The notes beneath the pieces are model-generated. The model searched no databases. It was not told the DNA's origin and worked only from the letters and a program-made list of their open reading frames with translations. The position numbers and the translations under genes are program-made. Positions 48,387 to 57,544 of a DNA stretch of 64,000 nucleotides are shown here, in pieces. Each line of letters opens with the position of its first letter. Positions within the stretch are counted from its first letter, which is position 1. Source of the stretch: Acinetobacter lwoffii (GTDB taxonomy: Bacteria; Pseudomonadota; Gammaproteobacteria; Pseudomonadales; Moraxellaceae); contig SPVA01000118.1 of assembly GCA_013530545.1 (NCBI GenBank), positions 1 through 64,000 on the forward strand, given 5' to 3'.

Positions 48387-48905
48387 ATGCCAAAAAGAAT
48401 AGCTGTACTTTTGACGAATAATTTTGAAGATCAGGAATATCTTGAACCCGTAGCAGCCTTGCTGGAAGCAAAGCATAGCATCTGTAATATTGAGTTTAAT
48501 GCAGGAAAAGTGGTCTATGGTCTGCATGGCTGTTCTGCAGTGACGATTGACCGGGACATCGAACAAATCAGTATTGATGATTTTGATGCCTTGCTGATTC
48601 CTGGCGGTGAATCTGCAGTTTCTTTATCTACCGATATGCGGGTGCTGCAATTTATCCAGGCTTTTAATCAAGCCAAGAAAACCATCTTTAGTTTATGTGA
48701 TGCATCATTATTACTGTGTGAAGCAGATGTGCTGAAAAATCGAATTATTACCAGTATTCGCGCGCATGCCAGTCGCGTACAACGTGCCGGTGGAACGTAT
48801 TATGATGCAGAACTGGTGAATGACAATAATCAGTTGATTTCATCGCGCCTACCCAATGATTTACCCATTTTTATTCATGAATGTTTGGATGTTTTAAAAT
48901 CATAA
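48387..48905 (+). CDS. DJ-1/PfpI-family protein with an altered nucleophile motif
   Basis: The 172-residue protein has the DJ-1/PfpI fold markers: the N-terminal Glu in NNFEDQEYLEP, the LLIPGGESAVSL block, and a central Cys. The usual AICHGP or AxCxGP elbow is replaced by SLCDASLLLCEADVLK, so the neighbouring His is Asp. The Cys is kept but the classical catalytic partner is absent, so the activity is uncertain (a redox sensor or glyoxalase-type repair protein are possible). ATG 48387 is preferred over GTG 48378. Confidence 0.82.
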   Translation: MPKRIAVLLTNNFEDQEYLEPVAALLEAKHSICNIEFNAGKVVYGLHGCSAVTIDRDIEQISIDDFDALLIPGGESAVSLSTDMRVLQFIQAFNQAKKTIFSLCDASLLLCEADVLKNRIITSIRAHASRVQRAGGTYYDAELVNDNNQLISSRLPNDLPIFIHECLDVLKS

Positions 48906-48949
48906 AGTCTTAAAAAATATTTCCCATCTTGGCTATGTTCTCCCCCTAT

Positions 48950-48979
48950 AAAAAAGAGTCCTTCGGGACTCTTTTTTTA
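48950..48979. terminator. Bidirectional terminator between DJ-1-like and acyl-CoA dehydrogenase genes
   Basis: AGAGTCC and GGACTCT arms with a TTCG loop and runs of A and T on either side. Confidence 0.88.
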
Positions 48980-48990
48980 TGAGTGAGCTA

Positions 48991-50126
48991 TTAACGTCCT
49001 AACAGACCACGTGCCACTATCTCTTTCATGATTTCATTAGTACCCCCATAAATCCGCTGAAATCAACGAAGAAACGTGAAATTGGATATTCAGTCATATA
49101 GCCATAACCCCCAAATAATTGCAGGAGATTGTCCGCGATTTTCATCTGCATATCGGTAGAAAAACTTTTCAATGCCGCTGCAGTTTCTACATCCAGCTTC
49201 CCTTGCATATAAAGCTCAAGATTCTGGTTATAAAATGCTGCAGTTGCCAATTCATCAATTTTCGCTTGCGCCAACACAAAACGAGTATTCTGGAATTGAC
49301 CGATCGCCTGACCAAAAGCCTGACGCTCTTTCACATATTGTGTGGTCACATCGATCGAGCCACGAATGGCGCCTAGAGCGGTGGCAGCGATGGCGGTACG
49401 CTCACGTGGCAATTCCTGCATCAGGTAAGCAAATCCCTGTCCCGGCTGACCCAGTAATTGGTCCTTTGGCACTTTAACATTGTCGAAGAACAGTTCAGAC
49501 GTATCCTGAGCATGCAGACCAATCTTGTCCAGATTAGTGCCTTTTTTAAAGCCTTCCAGATGGGTATCGACCAGCAGCAATGAAACGCCTTTAGCTCGGG
49601 CTTGAGGATCGGTTTTGACCGCAAGCACCACCAAGTCAGCATGCTGACCATTGGAAATGAAGGTTTTTGAGCCATTTAACAGATAATATTCATCCTGCAA
49701 GATGGCACTAGTACGCATGGCTTGCAAATCTGAACCTGCACCTGGCTCGGTCATGCCAATCGCACCGACCACTTCACCGGTGACCATTTTTGGTAACCAG
49801 TATTTTTTCTGTTCTTCAGTACCAATATGCAGGATATACGGTGCTGCAATATCGGAATGACAAGACAGACCTGTGGCAATGGCACTGTATCCGGAACGTG
49901 CAGATTCTTCGATCAGCATCAAGGAATAATCGGTCGGCACCCCATAGCCACCATATTCTTCTGGAACATCGACACACAAGAAGCCATTTTCACCGAGTGC
50001 ATTCCAGACTGAACGCGGCATCAGACCTTCACGTTCCCACTGGTCGTAGTACGGTGCGACATGTTCGTTCATAAAGCGTTTAAAATTATCGCGGAATAAT
50101 TCTAGATCGGCATCGTAGGCAAGCAT
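48991..50126 (-). pseudogene. Acyl-CoA dehydrogenase, frameshifted near the C-terminus
   Basis: The frame from 50126 is a normal acyl-CoA dehydrogenase: MLAYDADLELFRDNF, GMTEPGAGSDLQAMRT (FAD loop), NGSKTFISNGQHADL, and QLFGGYGYMTEYPISRFFVD. At about 49062 the expected Ala-Arg-Val is missing and the frame changes, so the protein ends 13 residues later at 49026. The lost frame continues on the same strand as QRIYGGTNEIMKE and IVARGLLGR with a TAA at 48991. The data fit a 7-base deletion (GCACGTG-like) in an otherwise intact gene. The C-terminal arm helps bind FAD and the tetramer, so the product is probably impaired. A start at 50150 with its own AAGGA is also possible. Confidence 0.8.
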
Positions 50127-50234
50127 TCTATTGTCCTTGTTGTTTATCATTTTAGTTTCCTTTTCACAGACTATCGACTTTCCTGCTCCCTGTCATGTGC
50201 CGGCATTCATCTTTTTACTAACTTCACAGTCAAT

Positions 50235-50262
50235 AAAAAAGGGAAGCCGAAGCTTCCCTTTT
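50235..50262 (-). terminator. Intrinsic terminator of dctA
   Basis: AAAGGGAAGC and GCTTCCCTTT arms with a four-base loop and a T-run on the minus strand. Confidence 0.85.
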
Positions 50263-50285
50263 AGACATGAAAGACAGACTCAAAA

Positions 50286-51629
50286 TTAGTGAGCGTTATT
50301 GCCTTCTTGTGCCATTTTTTCGTCAATTTCTGCAGGATTTGCTAAAGCATAGTTCAGCTTGTCCATATCTAACTGGCCCACCCATTTCGCAACCACTAAA
50401 GTCGCCAAAGAGTTACCGACCAGATTGGTCAAGGCACGAGCTTCAGACATGAAACGATCGATACCGAGAATCAATGCCAGACCTGCAACAGGAATATTCC
50501 CTACAGCAGCCAAAGTTGCCGCCATCACAATAAAGCCTGAACCAGTCACGCCTGCCGCACCCTTAGATGAGATCAGAAGTACCAGAAGCAGGGTAATTTG
50601 ATGAGACAAGTCAAGTTGCGTATTGGTTGCTTGCGCAATAAAGATTGCAGCCATCGTCAAGTAAATCGACGTACCATCCAGGTTAAATGAATAACCAGTT
50701 GGAATCACCAGACCTACCACCGACTTCTCTGCACCGGCAAGTTCCAGTTTCTTCAACATACGTGGCAGTACTGATTCTGAAGATGACGTCCCCAGTACAA
50801 TCAGAAGTTCTTCGCGAATCAGGCGGATCATCTTCATGATGCTGAACCCTGCGAAACGCGCAATTGAGCCCAATACGATGAAAATAAACAGTACGCAGGT
50901 AACATAGAAACAAATGATCAACTGTGCCAGCTGAGCAAGAGAACCAATACCATATTTACCAATTGTAAATGCCATCGCACCAAATGCACCAATTGGAGCA
51001 AGTTTCATGATCATATTCACGATATTGAAGAACACATGTGAAATCTGGTCGATGAGTTTCAGGACTGGCTTGCCTTGATCACCTAGCTTATGCAGTGCAA
51101 AACCAAAAATGATCGCGAACAATAGAACTTGCAGGATTTCGCCTTCTGCAAATGCGCCCACAACCGTATTTGGAATGATGTTCATCAGGAAGTCGATAGT
51201 CGATTGTGACTCACCTGAAGCGACATATTTACTAATGCCACTGGTATCCAGTGAAGCAGGATCAACGTTCATGCCCACACCAGGCTTCACAATGTTAATC
51301 ACGACCAGACCGATGACCAAAGCAATCGTAGATACGATCTCGAAGTAAAGTAAAGCCACACCACCAGTTTTACCGACTGATTTCATGCTTTCCATACCTG
51401 CAATACCGCTCACTACGGTACAGAAAATTACAGGTGCGATAATCATTTTAATCAGACGGATAAATGCATCACCAAGCGGTTTAAGCTGTTCGCCCAAGCC
51501 AGGGACATGCTGTTCTACGCCATTGATAATTTGCGTACCACTAGGCGAAAAATGCCCGACCAGAATACCTGCGATAATGGCCACAATCACTTGAAAATAC
51601 AGTGACTTATAAATTGGTTGTTTCGCCAT
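50286..51629 (-). CDS. dctA: C4-dicarboxylate:proton symporter (DctA, DAACS family)
   Basis: The 447-residue transporter has eight main helices plus two re-entrant hairpins. The serine-rich hairpin [11 protein letters not shown], the [10 protein letters not shown] block and [15 protein letters not shown] are typical of the DAACS family. The N-terminal [20 protein letters not shown] and [18 protein letters not shown] favour DctA (succinate, fumarate, malate) over glutamate carriers. It is a single gene with a long upstream region. Confidence 0.9.
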   Translation of the reverse strand: MAKQPIYKSLYFQVIVAIIAGILVGHFSPSGTQIINGVEQHVPGLGEQLKPLGDAFIRLIKMIIAPVIFCTVVSGIAGMESMKSVGKTGGVALLYFEIVSTIALVIGLVVINIVKPGVGMNVDPASLDTSGISKYVASGESQSTIDFLMNIIPNTVVGAFAEGEILQVLLFAIIFGFALHKLGDQGKPVLKLIDQISHVFFNIVNMIMKLAPIGAFGAMAFTIGKYGIGSLAQLAQLIICFYVTCVLFIFIVLGSIARFAGFSIMKMIRLIREELLIVLGTSSSESVLPRMLKKLELAGAEKSVVGLVIPTGYSFNLDGTSIYLTMAAIFIAQATNTQLDLSHQITLLLVLLISSKGAAGVTGSGFIVMAATLAAVGNIPVAGLALILGIDRFMSEARALTNLVGNSLATLVVAKWVGQLDMDKLNYALANPAEIDEKMAQEGNNAH

Positions 51630-52039
51630 AATAAATCTACTTGAACGATATCAAAAATAAGAAAGACCATTTTGAGAAATATACTGACCTCTTCATCCCT
51701 TCTCAGGATGAACCGGATCAAGTCTCAAAAGGCTCAAGAGAATGTTCAAAAATGATAATCAGCCATGCATTGAATCTGACACTCAAGTATCAGACCAAAG
51801 TATTAAATGGGAGAAAGAGATTAAGAAAAATTAAACAGACTCTAAAAATTGCCTAAATTTTACCGAATATTCATACTAAATGTGCATAACTTATTATGCG
51901 CTTGTTTGCTTTTTAATCAATATTGGATTAGACATTAGTCGATAATCAGATTTAACTGATTGTTTTACGTATACTGAAAGGTTTATGGATTTTCACCCTC
52001 TCCCTTGACATTAATATTTTCTGCAAGCTGTAAAAAGTT
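51630..52039. other. Divergent intergenic region dctA / ybiB
   Basis: 410 bases. A GCATAA/TTATGC hairpin lies at 51884-51899, and TTGACA at 52005-52010 is upstream of ybiB. With the -10 expected at about 52028, ybiB mRNA would start almost at its ATG (52040), which has no ribosome site. An RNA start there would make it leaderless. No supported gene in the gap. Confidence 0.45.
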
Positions 52040-53041
52040 ATGAATACCAAAAGAAATATCTATAAAGATTTCGAACATCCCTTTGCCCAATATGTACGCA
52101 TTGTGGGTAAAGGGAAAAATGGCGCCCGCTCCCTCAGCTATGATGAAGCCTATCAAGCCTTCAGTATGATTTTGAAAAATGAAGTGCTGGATGTGCAGTT
52201 AGGTGCATTCTTGATGTTATTGCGGGTCAAGGAAGAATCTGTAGATGAGTTGGCCGGTTTCGTACAGGCGACACGTGACCAGCTGAGTTTCAAAAAACTG
52301 GATGTCGATCTGGATTGGTCGTCCTATGCGGGCAAGCGCAAACATTATCCATGGTTTATTCTGGCAGCGCTGACGCTGGCCAAGCATGGTTATAATATTG
52401 TGATGCATGGTGCCTCAGGCCATACCATGAACCGTGTTTACACCGAACAGGTGCTGACTTACTTAGGCTATCCAATCTGTCAAAATGATGCCGAGGTTGA
52501 ACAGCAACTGCAACAACAGCATTTTGCCTATATTCCGCTAGAAGTGATTTCTCCGATTCTTGCAGACTTGATTGCGCTGCGTAATGTCATGGGGTTACGC
52601 TCCCCGATTCATACGCTGGCGCGTCTGATCAATCCGTTTAATGCCAAAGCGACCCTGCAAGCAATTTTCCATCCAGCGTATCGTGGTTCGCATCAGCAAG
52701 CGGCTTTCCGCTTAGGCTATAAAAATAGTGCCGTGATTAAAGGTGAAGGGGGCGAATTCGAGCGTAATCCGGATGCCAAAACGCTCATCTGTGGCATTAA
52801 AGATGGCCTGCTCTATGAGCATGAATTGCCAAAGCTCACTGACAACCGCAGTCCAATTGAAGAAGAACTGGATCTGGCGCTATTTAAGGCTGTCTGGGAC
52901 GGTCAGCAAAGCCATGATTATGGCGAGATTGCAGTGATAGAAACTATGGGCATTGCGCTATATACCATGGGCGTGTGTGACAGCTTTGAAGCTGCGATGC
53001 AAAAAGCCAAAATCTTATGGGCGAATCGCCACACGGTTTAA
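52040..53041 (+). CDS. ybiB: YbiB/TrpD2-family DNA-binding glycosyltransferase-like protein
   Basis: The 333-residue protein has the fold of anthranilate phosphoribosyltransferase but belongs to the TrpD2/YbiB branch. Markers are the N-terminal FAQYVRIVGKGKNGARSLSYDEAYQAF, LGAFLMLLRVKEES, MHGASGHTMNRVYTEQV, and HTLARLINPF. E. coli YbiB binds nucleic acid without sequence preference and is SOS-related. The catalytic glycine-rich PRPP loop of true TrpD is changed, so it is probably not an enzyme of tryptophan synthesis. Confidence 0.9.
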   Translation: MNTKRNIYKDFEHPFAQYVRIVGKGKNGARSLSYDEAYQAFSMILKNEVLDVQLGAFLMLLRVKEESVDELAGFVQATRDQLSFKKLDVDLDWSSYAGKRKHYPWFILAALTLAKHGYNIVMHGASGHTMNRVYTEQVLTYLGYPICQNDAEVEQQLQQQHFAYIPLEVISPILADLIALRNVMGLRSPIHTLARLINPFNAKATLQAIFHPAYRGSHQQAAFRLGYKNSAVIKGEGGEFERNPDAKTLICGIKDGLLYEHELPKLTDNRSPIEEELDLALFKAVWDGQQSHDYGEIAVIETMGIALYTMGVCDSFEAAMQKAKILWANRHTV

Positions 53042-53054
53042 TCTTGTGCAAAAG

Positions 53055-53092
53055 AAAAAAGCATTGTTCAGTGAATGAACAATGCTTTTTTT
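53055..53092 (+). terminator. Intrinsic terminator of ybiB
   Basis: AGCATTGTTCA and TGAACAATGCT arms with a short loop and seven T, 15 bases after the stop. Confidence 0.88.
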
Positions 53093-53123
53093 AATTGTAT
53101 TGCTATTGGCTGGGAATTAAGCC

Positions 53124-53396
53124 TTAAACAAAACGAATCGGCTTGAATTCAGGTTCATTCTTGTGATGATCATCATCACACTCTTCACCCTCTTCTTTAG
53201 TACCGCGATCGATATAACCGCTGCGCTCATTTTCAGGCAGGTTTTTCATTTCCCAGGCATACACTGCCTGCATACAGGTCTGACGTTGTTCTGGTGTCAA
53301 GGCTACACCGTTTGGCCACTTTCCAATTTCGACTGCTGTTCTTAGGCGTTCAACAATCTCAGGATTGAGTACGGCAAGCATTTGTTCAATATTCAT
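53124..53396 (-). CDS. yeaC: DUF1315/YeaC-family protein
   Basis: The 90-residue protein matches E. coli YeaC (DUF1315): an N-terminal helical part with IVERLRTAVEIGKWPNG and LTPEQRQTCMQAVYAWEMKNLP. The C-terminal half is acidic and has two His (ECDDDHHKNEPE). The function is unknown. Its start lies three bases after the nadK stop, so the two are co-translated. Confidence 0.88.
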   Translation of the reverse strand: MNIEQMLAVLNPEIVERLRTAVEIGKWPNGVALTPEQRQTCMQAVYAWEMKNLPENERSGYIDRGTKEEGEECDDDHHKNEPEFKPIRFV

Positions 53397-53399
53397 GAT

Positions 53400-54338
53400 T
53401 TAATCCTGCTTAAAATAATCAAAGTCCTGATTCCACCCCAGTTTGGTTCGACAGGCATTATAAAAGTCATAACCCGGTGGATGCAGAAGATTCAGTTTAA
53501 AGGGATGCTTGCGAATATGGACGCTATCACCCACATTCAAAGACACACTGTGTTGTCCATCCGCACTAACCATCGGCAGTACGCGATTTTCACGAATCAG
53601 TAATTTAATTTCACTATGTCCACCGACCACAATCGGGCGTGAAGACAAGGTATGCGGATGCATCGGTACCAAGGCAATCGCATCCATACTTGGATGTACA
53701 ATCGGGCCACCACCAGAAAGCGCATAAGCCGTAGAACCAGTCGGCGTAGAGACTATCAGGCCATCGCTGTGCTGACGATAGACATATTGTCCATCAATAT
53801 TCAGTTCAAAATCGATCATATGTACCGATTTCCCTGAATGTAGCACCACATCATTTAGAGCAATGGCATCGTAAATCACTTCACCTTTGGAGCGAATTTC
53901 GACTTCGAGTAAAAAGCGTCGCTCAGTCTGAAAGTCACCCTTTAATACCTGATCCAGCTTGAATATCACTTCAGTCGGCTTGATATCCGTTAAAAAACCC
54001 AGACGACCACGGTTAACCCCGATCACCGGGGTATTGTACTTGACCAAGGCGCGTGCTGCATGTAATAGCGAGCCGTCACCGCCCACGACAATCACCAGAT
54101 CCACCACCTCACCCAATAAGGCACGACTGACGGTTTGGGTATTTTGATAGGGAACAAGTTCAGCTGTCGCTGCATCAAAAACTGGGTGTAGGCCTAAATT
54201 GAGAAGATGATCGTGAATAAGGCATAAGGTTTCAACCACCGACGATTTATCAGGACGTCCTATTAACCCGATATTTCGAAAGGTCTTATGGGAAATTTGC
54301 ACCAGTGTCGTCGCTCCGCTACGAATCCTGCTTATCAT
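53400..54338 (-). CDS. nadK: NAD kinase
   Basis: NadK phosphorylates NAD to NADP. The 312-residue protein has the Asp-containing GGDGS motif at residues 86-90, the NAD-binding NRGRLGFLTD, the LNDVVLHSGKS block, and SDGLIVSTPTGSTAYALSGGGP. All are intact. The N-terminus carries about ten residues more than I recall for relatives, and the start has no strong ribosome site, so a slightly shorter form is possible. It is followed by yeaC. Confidence 0.95.
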   Translation of the reverse strand: MISRIRSGATTLVQISHKTFRNIGLIGRPDKSSVVETLCLIHDHLLNLGLHPVFDAATAELVPYQNTQTVSRALLGEVVDLVIVVGGDGSLLHAARALVKYNTPVIGVNRGRLGFLTDIKPTEVIFKLDQVLKGDFQTERRFLLEVEIRSKGEVIYDAIALNDVVLHSGKSVHMIDFELNIDGQYVYRQHSDGLIVSTPTGSTAYALSGGGPIVHPSMDAIALVPMHPHTLSSRPIVVGGHSEIKLLIRENRVLPMVSADGQHSVSLNVGDSVHIRKHPFKLNLLHPPGYDFYNACRTKLGWNQDFDYFKQD

Positions 54339-54529
54339 AACATTAAGCTATACCTGGATGACAATTTATAACAGTGCTTCATAGGTAGGAAATTATTTGA
54401 AATATATTCGAATTAAGGAGAAATTGTGGGGTTTCATTTTAATTTTAAGCGCATTTCTTGATTAAATATTGCAAAATAATGAAAAGCTTCGCATGATTAG
54501 CACAATTTCACAGGATCTTATAAGTATTT

Positions 54530-56920
54530 ATGAAATCTGAACGTGGCATGGGGTTTCTTGCCTTAATTTTTTCTATTATTGTCATTTCTATCTTTGTAGC
54601 ATTTAGTATCTATTTGATTAGATTAGACAATATTGTACGCGACAAGTTTGAAGGTCAGCGCTGGGATATTCCGGCCAAGGTCTTCGCACGTCCGATGGAA
54701 GTGTACGTGAATGCCCCAGTCAGCCTGCAGGATTTCCAACAAGAATTAAAATTACTCGGTTATAAAAATTCGGATAGTTATACTAAATCAGGCAACTTTG
54801 TCAGCACTGGCAATACCCTGTATGTGCATACACGCGGCTTTGATTTTGGTGACCGGGTTGAACCGGAACAAATATTGAAAGTCAGTTTCAGCGGTGAACA
54901 GATTGCAGAAGTCAGCGCGACCAAACCCTCTTCAAGCGGGATTGCGCGTTTAGAACCTTTATTAATAGGCGGGATTTATCCGCAACATAACGAAGACCGT
55001 GTGCTGATTAAGCTAAATAAAGTGCCTAAGCCCTTGATCGAAGCGCTGATCGCGACCGAAGATCGTAAGTTCTATGAGCATCATGGGGTTTCACCGCGTG
55101 GTATTGCACGTGCCGTGGTCAGCAATATTACCGGTGGTAAACGTCAGGGTGGTTCAACCTTGACCCAGCAATTGGTTAAAAATTTCTATTTGACCCCTGA
55201 GCGCACTTTAAAACGTAAAGTGAATGAAGCCTTTATGGCGATGCTGATTGAATTGCATTATGACAAAAATGAAATTCTGGAAGCTTATCTGAATGAGGTA
55301 AATCTGGGCCAGAATGGTAACTACTCCATTAATGGTTATGGTCTGGCATCGCAGTTTTATTTTGGCCTGCCACTGCGTGAACTGAATATTTCCCAGCAAG
55401 CATTTCTGGTGGGTTTAGTCCAAGGTCCAAGCCTATATAATCCATGGCGCAATCCTGAAAGTGCGAAAAAACGTCGTGATATCGTTCTGAATAATATGCT
55501 GGTGATGGGCTATCTGACTCAGGAACAATATGAAAAAGAAACCGCACGTCCGTTAAATGTCATTTCCAAACCGACTTTAGGCCCTGCCCGCTTCCCGGAT
55601 TTTCTGGATATCGTACGTCGTCAATTACGCACAGATTATCAGGAAACCGATCTGACCAATCAGGGTCTGCGAATTTTCACCACTTTAGATCCTTTAGCCC
55701 AAACCAGAATTCAGGACAGCTTTAAAGAGACGGTGGCGCGTTTAAGTAAATCCAATCCAGGTCGCCTGAAAGATTTACAGGGCGCAGTATTGGTATCGCA
55801 TCCGGAAAATGGTGAGCTGGTGGCCGCGGTGGGTTCGACTCAAGATTTTACCGGCTTTAACCGTGCAGTCGATGCCAAGCGTCAAGTCGGTTCCCTGCTA
55901 AAACCGGTGATCTACCTGAGTGCCCTGGAATCGAACCGTTATCACTGGGCAAGCCCAATTGAAGACAGTGAAATCAGCATCAAGAGTGATGGCAAAACCT
56001 GGACGCCGAAAAACTATAGTGGTCGCGGACATGGTGTCATTCCAATGTCACAAGCCTTATCGCAATCTTATAACCTGTCCACTGTGCGTTTAGCACAAGA
56101 ATTTGGTCTGTCCACCTTTATTAATCATCTGAAAAAATTTGGTGTGACCTCAGATATTCCATCTTATCCATCGATTTACTTGGGTGCGGTAGATATGTCC
56201 CCGATGGAAGTGATGAATATTTACGGCAACTTTGCTACAGGCGGCTTTAAATACCCAACCAAAGCCATCCGCTCTGTGGTGGATGCCAACGGCCGCTCTC
56301 TGGATCGTTATAGCCTGAGTGTACAACCGACCATTGATCCAGCTTCTGCTTATGCCCTGAATTATGGCTTACAACAGGTCATGTCGAATGGTACAGGTCG
56401 TGCAGCCTATAACAGCTTACCACGCAGTCTGAATCTTGCTGGTAAGTCCGGTACTACGAATGACAGCCGTGACTCATGGTTTGCCGGATACTCAGGTAAT
56501 TATATGACCGTGGTTTGGCTCGGTCTGGATGACAACAAAGTCACTGGCTTAACCGGTTCTTCAGGTGCCCTGCCCGTTTGGACCAATGTCATGAAACAGT
56601 TGCGCCAGAAACCGGTGAATCTGCCACAGCCGAATGAAATCGAATGGCATTGGCTGGATCGTTATACTGGTTTATTGTCTGCACAAGGCTGTGAAGGCGC
56701 CATGTATATCCCGATTTCGCGTCATGCCCTGCCAAATCAGGCGACTGCCTGCGGCATCTCGCACTATGCGACGGAACCTTATGATATTGATTCAGAACCT
56801 GCGCCATCTGATGCTGAACAGGATGATATGAGTCGCTACATACAAGAAAGTGAAACAGAAATAGAACGCGATCTTGAGAGCGAAACCCGTATTATCGCCA
56901 GTGGAAGTTATAGCCATTAA
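54530..56920 (+). CDS. mrcB: Bifunctional penicillin-binding protein 1b
   Basis: PBP1b makes glycan strands and crosslinks them. The 796-residue protein has one N-terminal membrane segment (residues ~8-30), then a UB2H-type region (residues ~50-130). The GT51 transglycosylase domain carries the catalytic Glu177 in ATEDRKFYEHHG and the QGGSTLTQQLVKNFYL block. The transpeptidase domain has SLLK near 454, SYN near 520 and KSGTT near 638. All catalytic motifs are intact. A lipoprotein gene follows by eight bases and is likely its activator. Confidence 0.95.
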   Translation: MKSERGMGFLALIFSIIVISIFVAFSIYLIRLDNIVRDKFEGQRWDIPAKVFARPMEVYVNAPVSLQDFQQELKLLGYKNSDSYTKSGNFVSTGNTLYVHTRGFDFGDRVEPEQILKVSFSGEQIAEVSATKPSSSGIARLEPLLIGGIYPQHNEDRVLIKLNKVPKPLIEALIATEDRKFYEHHGVSPRGIARAVVSNITGGKRQGGSTLTQQLVKNFYLTPERTLKRKVNEAFMAMLIELHYDKNEILEAYLNEVNLGQNGNYSINGYGLASQFYFGLPLRELNISQQAFLVGLVQGPSLYNPWRNPESAKKRRDIVLNNMLVMGYLTQEQYEKETARPLNVISKPTLGPARFPDFLDIVRRQLRTDYQETDLTNQGLRIFTTLDPLAQTRIQDSFKETVARLSKSNPGRLKDLQGAVLVSHPENGELVAAVGSTQDFTGFNRAVDAKRQVGSLLKPVIYLSALESNRYHWASPIEDSEISIKSDGKTWTPKNYSGRGHGVIPMSQALSQSYNLSTVRLAQEFGLSTFINHLKKFGVTSDIPSYPSIYLGAVDMSPMEVMNIYGNFATGGFKYPTKAIRSVVDANGRSLDRYSLSVQPTIDPASAYALNYGLQQVMSNGTGRAAYNSLPRSLNLAGKSGTTNDSRDSWFAGYSGNYMTVVWLGLDDNKVTGLTGSSGALPVWTNVMKQLRQKPVNLPQPNEIEWHWLDRYTGLLSAQGCEGAMYIPISRHALPNQATACGISHYATEPYDIDSEPAPSDAEQDDMSRYIQESETEIERDLESETRIIASGSYSH

Positions 56921-56928
56921 TTGAGTTT

Positions 56929-57486
56929 ATGTTTATGTTTATGTTAAGAAAAATCCTCCCTGGTTTGCTCATCCTCAGTCTGGTGGGCTGCCAAAGTATC
57001 TCTGAGCCAGAAAAGCCAGTTAGCCCTGCCAAGCCTGCGACGGAAAAACCTAAGGCAAAAACACCAGACGGCGTTGTGATTACGCCTTATGACCGTCCTG
57101 ACATCAAACGTCAGAAAATTGTCATTCCTGAACAGAAGCCGAAAAGCCAAAAGTTTGATGATGGACGTAATCTGCCGGCCTTCAAGAGTCTGATGCAGCA
57201 AACCCAGCAGGCCTATACCAAGCAGCAATTTGCTCAAGCTGAAGCTGCTGCAACTCAGGCACAGCGACTGGCCCCTCAGGCACCAGAAACCTATTTATAC
57301 TTGGGCATGATCGCCAACCGTAAAAATCAGCCAGCAAGCGCCGATGCTTTTGCCTTACGTGGCCTGAGTTATGCACAATCTAGTGTCATGAAAAAGCAGC
57401 TTTGGCAAGTGCGCCTTAAATCTGCTCAGTTGCGGAAAAATGCCAAAGCGATTCAGCAAGCTCAACAGGCACTGAAAAAGCTTTAA
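56929..57486 (+). CDS. lpoP: Lipoprotein downstream of PBP1b, LpoP-like activator
   Basis: The 185-residue lipoprotein has the lipobox SLVGC. A Pro/Lys/Ala-rich linker (residues ~25-90) follows, then a tetratricopeptide-type helical region with AYTKQQFAQAEAAATQAQRLAPQAPETYLYLGMI. This layout and its place directly after mrcB match LpoP, the PBP1b activator described in Pseudomonas. Three ATGs in a row of TTTATG repeats (56929, 56935, 56941) are all possible starts. The function is inferred from context and layout. Confidence 0.78.
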   Translation: MFMFMLRKILPGLLILSLVGCQSISEPEKPVSPAKPATEKPKAKTPDGVVITPYDRPDIKRQKIVIPEQKPKSQKFDDGRNLPAFKSLMQQTQQAYTKQQFAQAEAAATQAQRLAPQAPETYLYLGMIANRKNQPASADAFALRGLSYAQSSVMKKQLWQVRLKSAQLRKNAKAIQQAQQALKKL

Positions 57487-57544
57487 GATAATTTTCTATA
57501 GAAACTGACTTACCAATAGAAAGTTTATTTTCTAAATAAAGTGT

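Noticed and set aside
51641-51856. 71-codon plus-strand frame in the dctA/ybiB gap
   Set aside because: It starts at TTG without ribosome site, ends in a low-complexity Lys-rich stretch, and lies where the dctA control region is expected.
56929-56943. TTTATG tandem repeat as a slippage-based phase-variation switch
   Set aside because: The repeat is six bases long (two codons), so gain or loss keeps the frame and only alters the N-terminus before the signal peptide.
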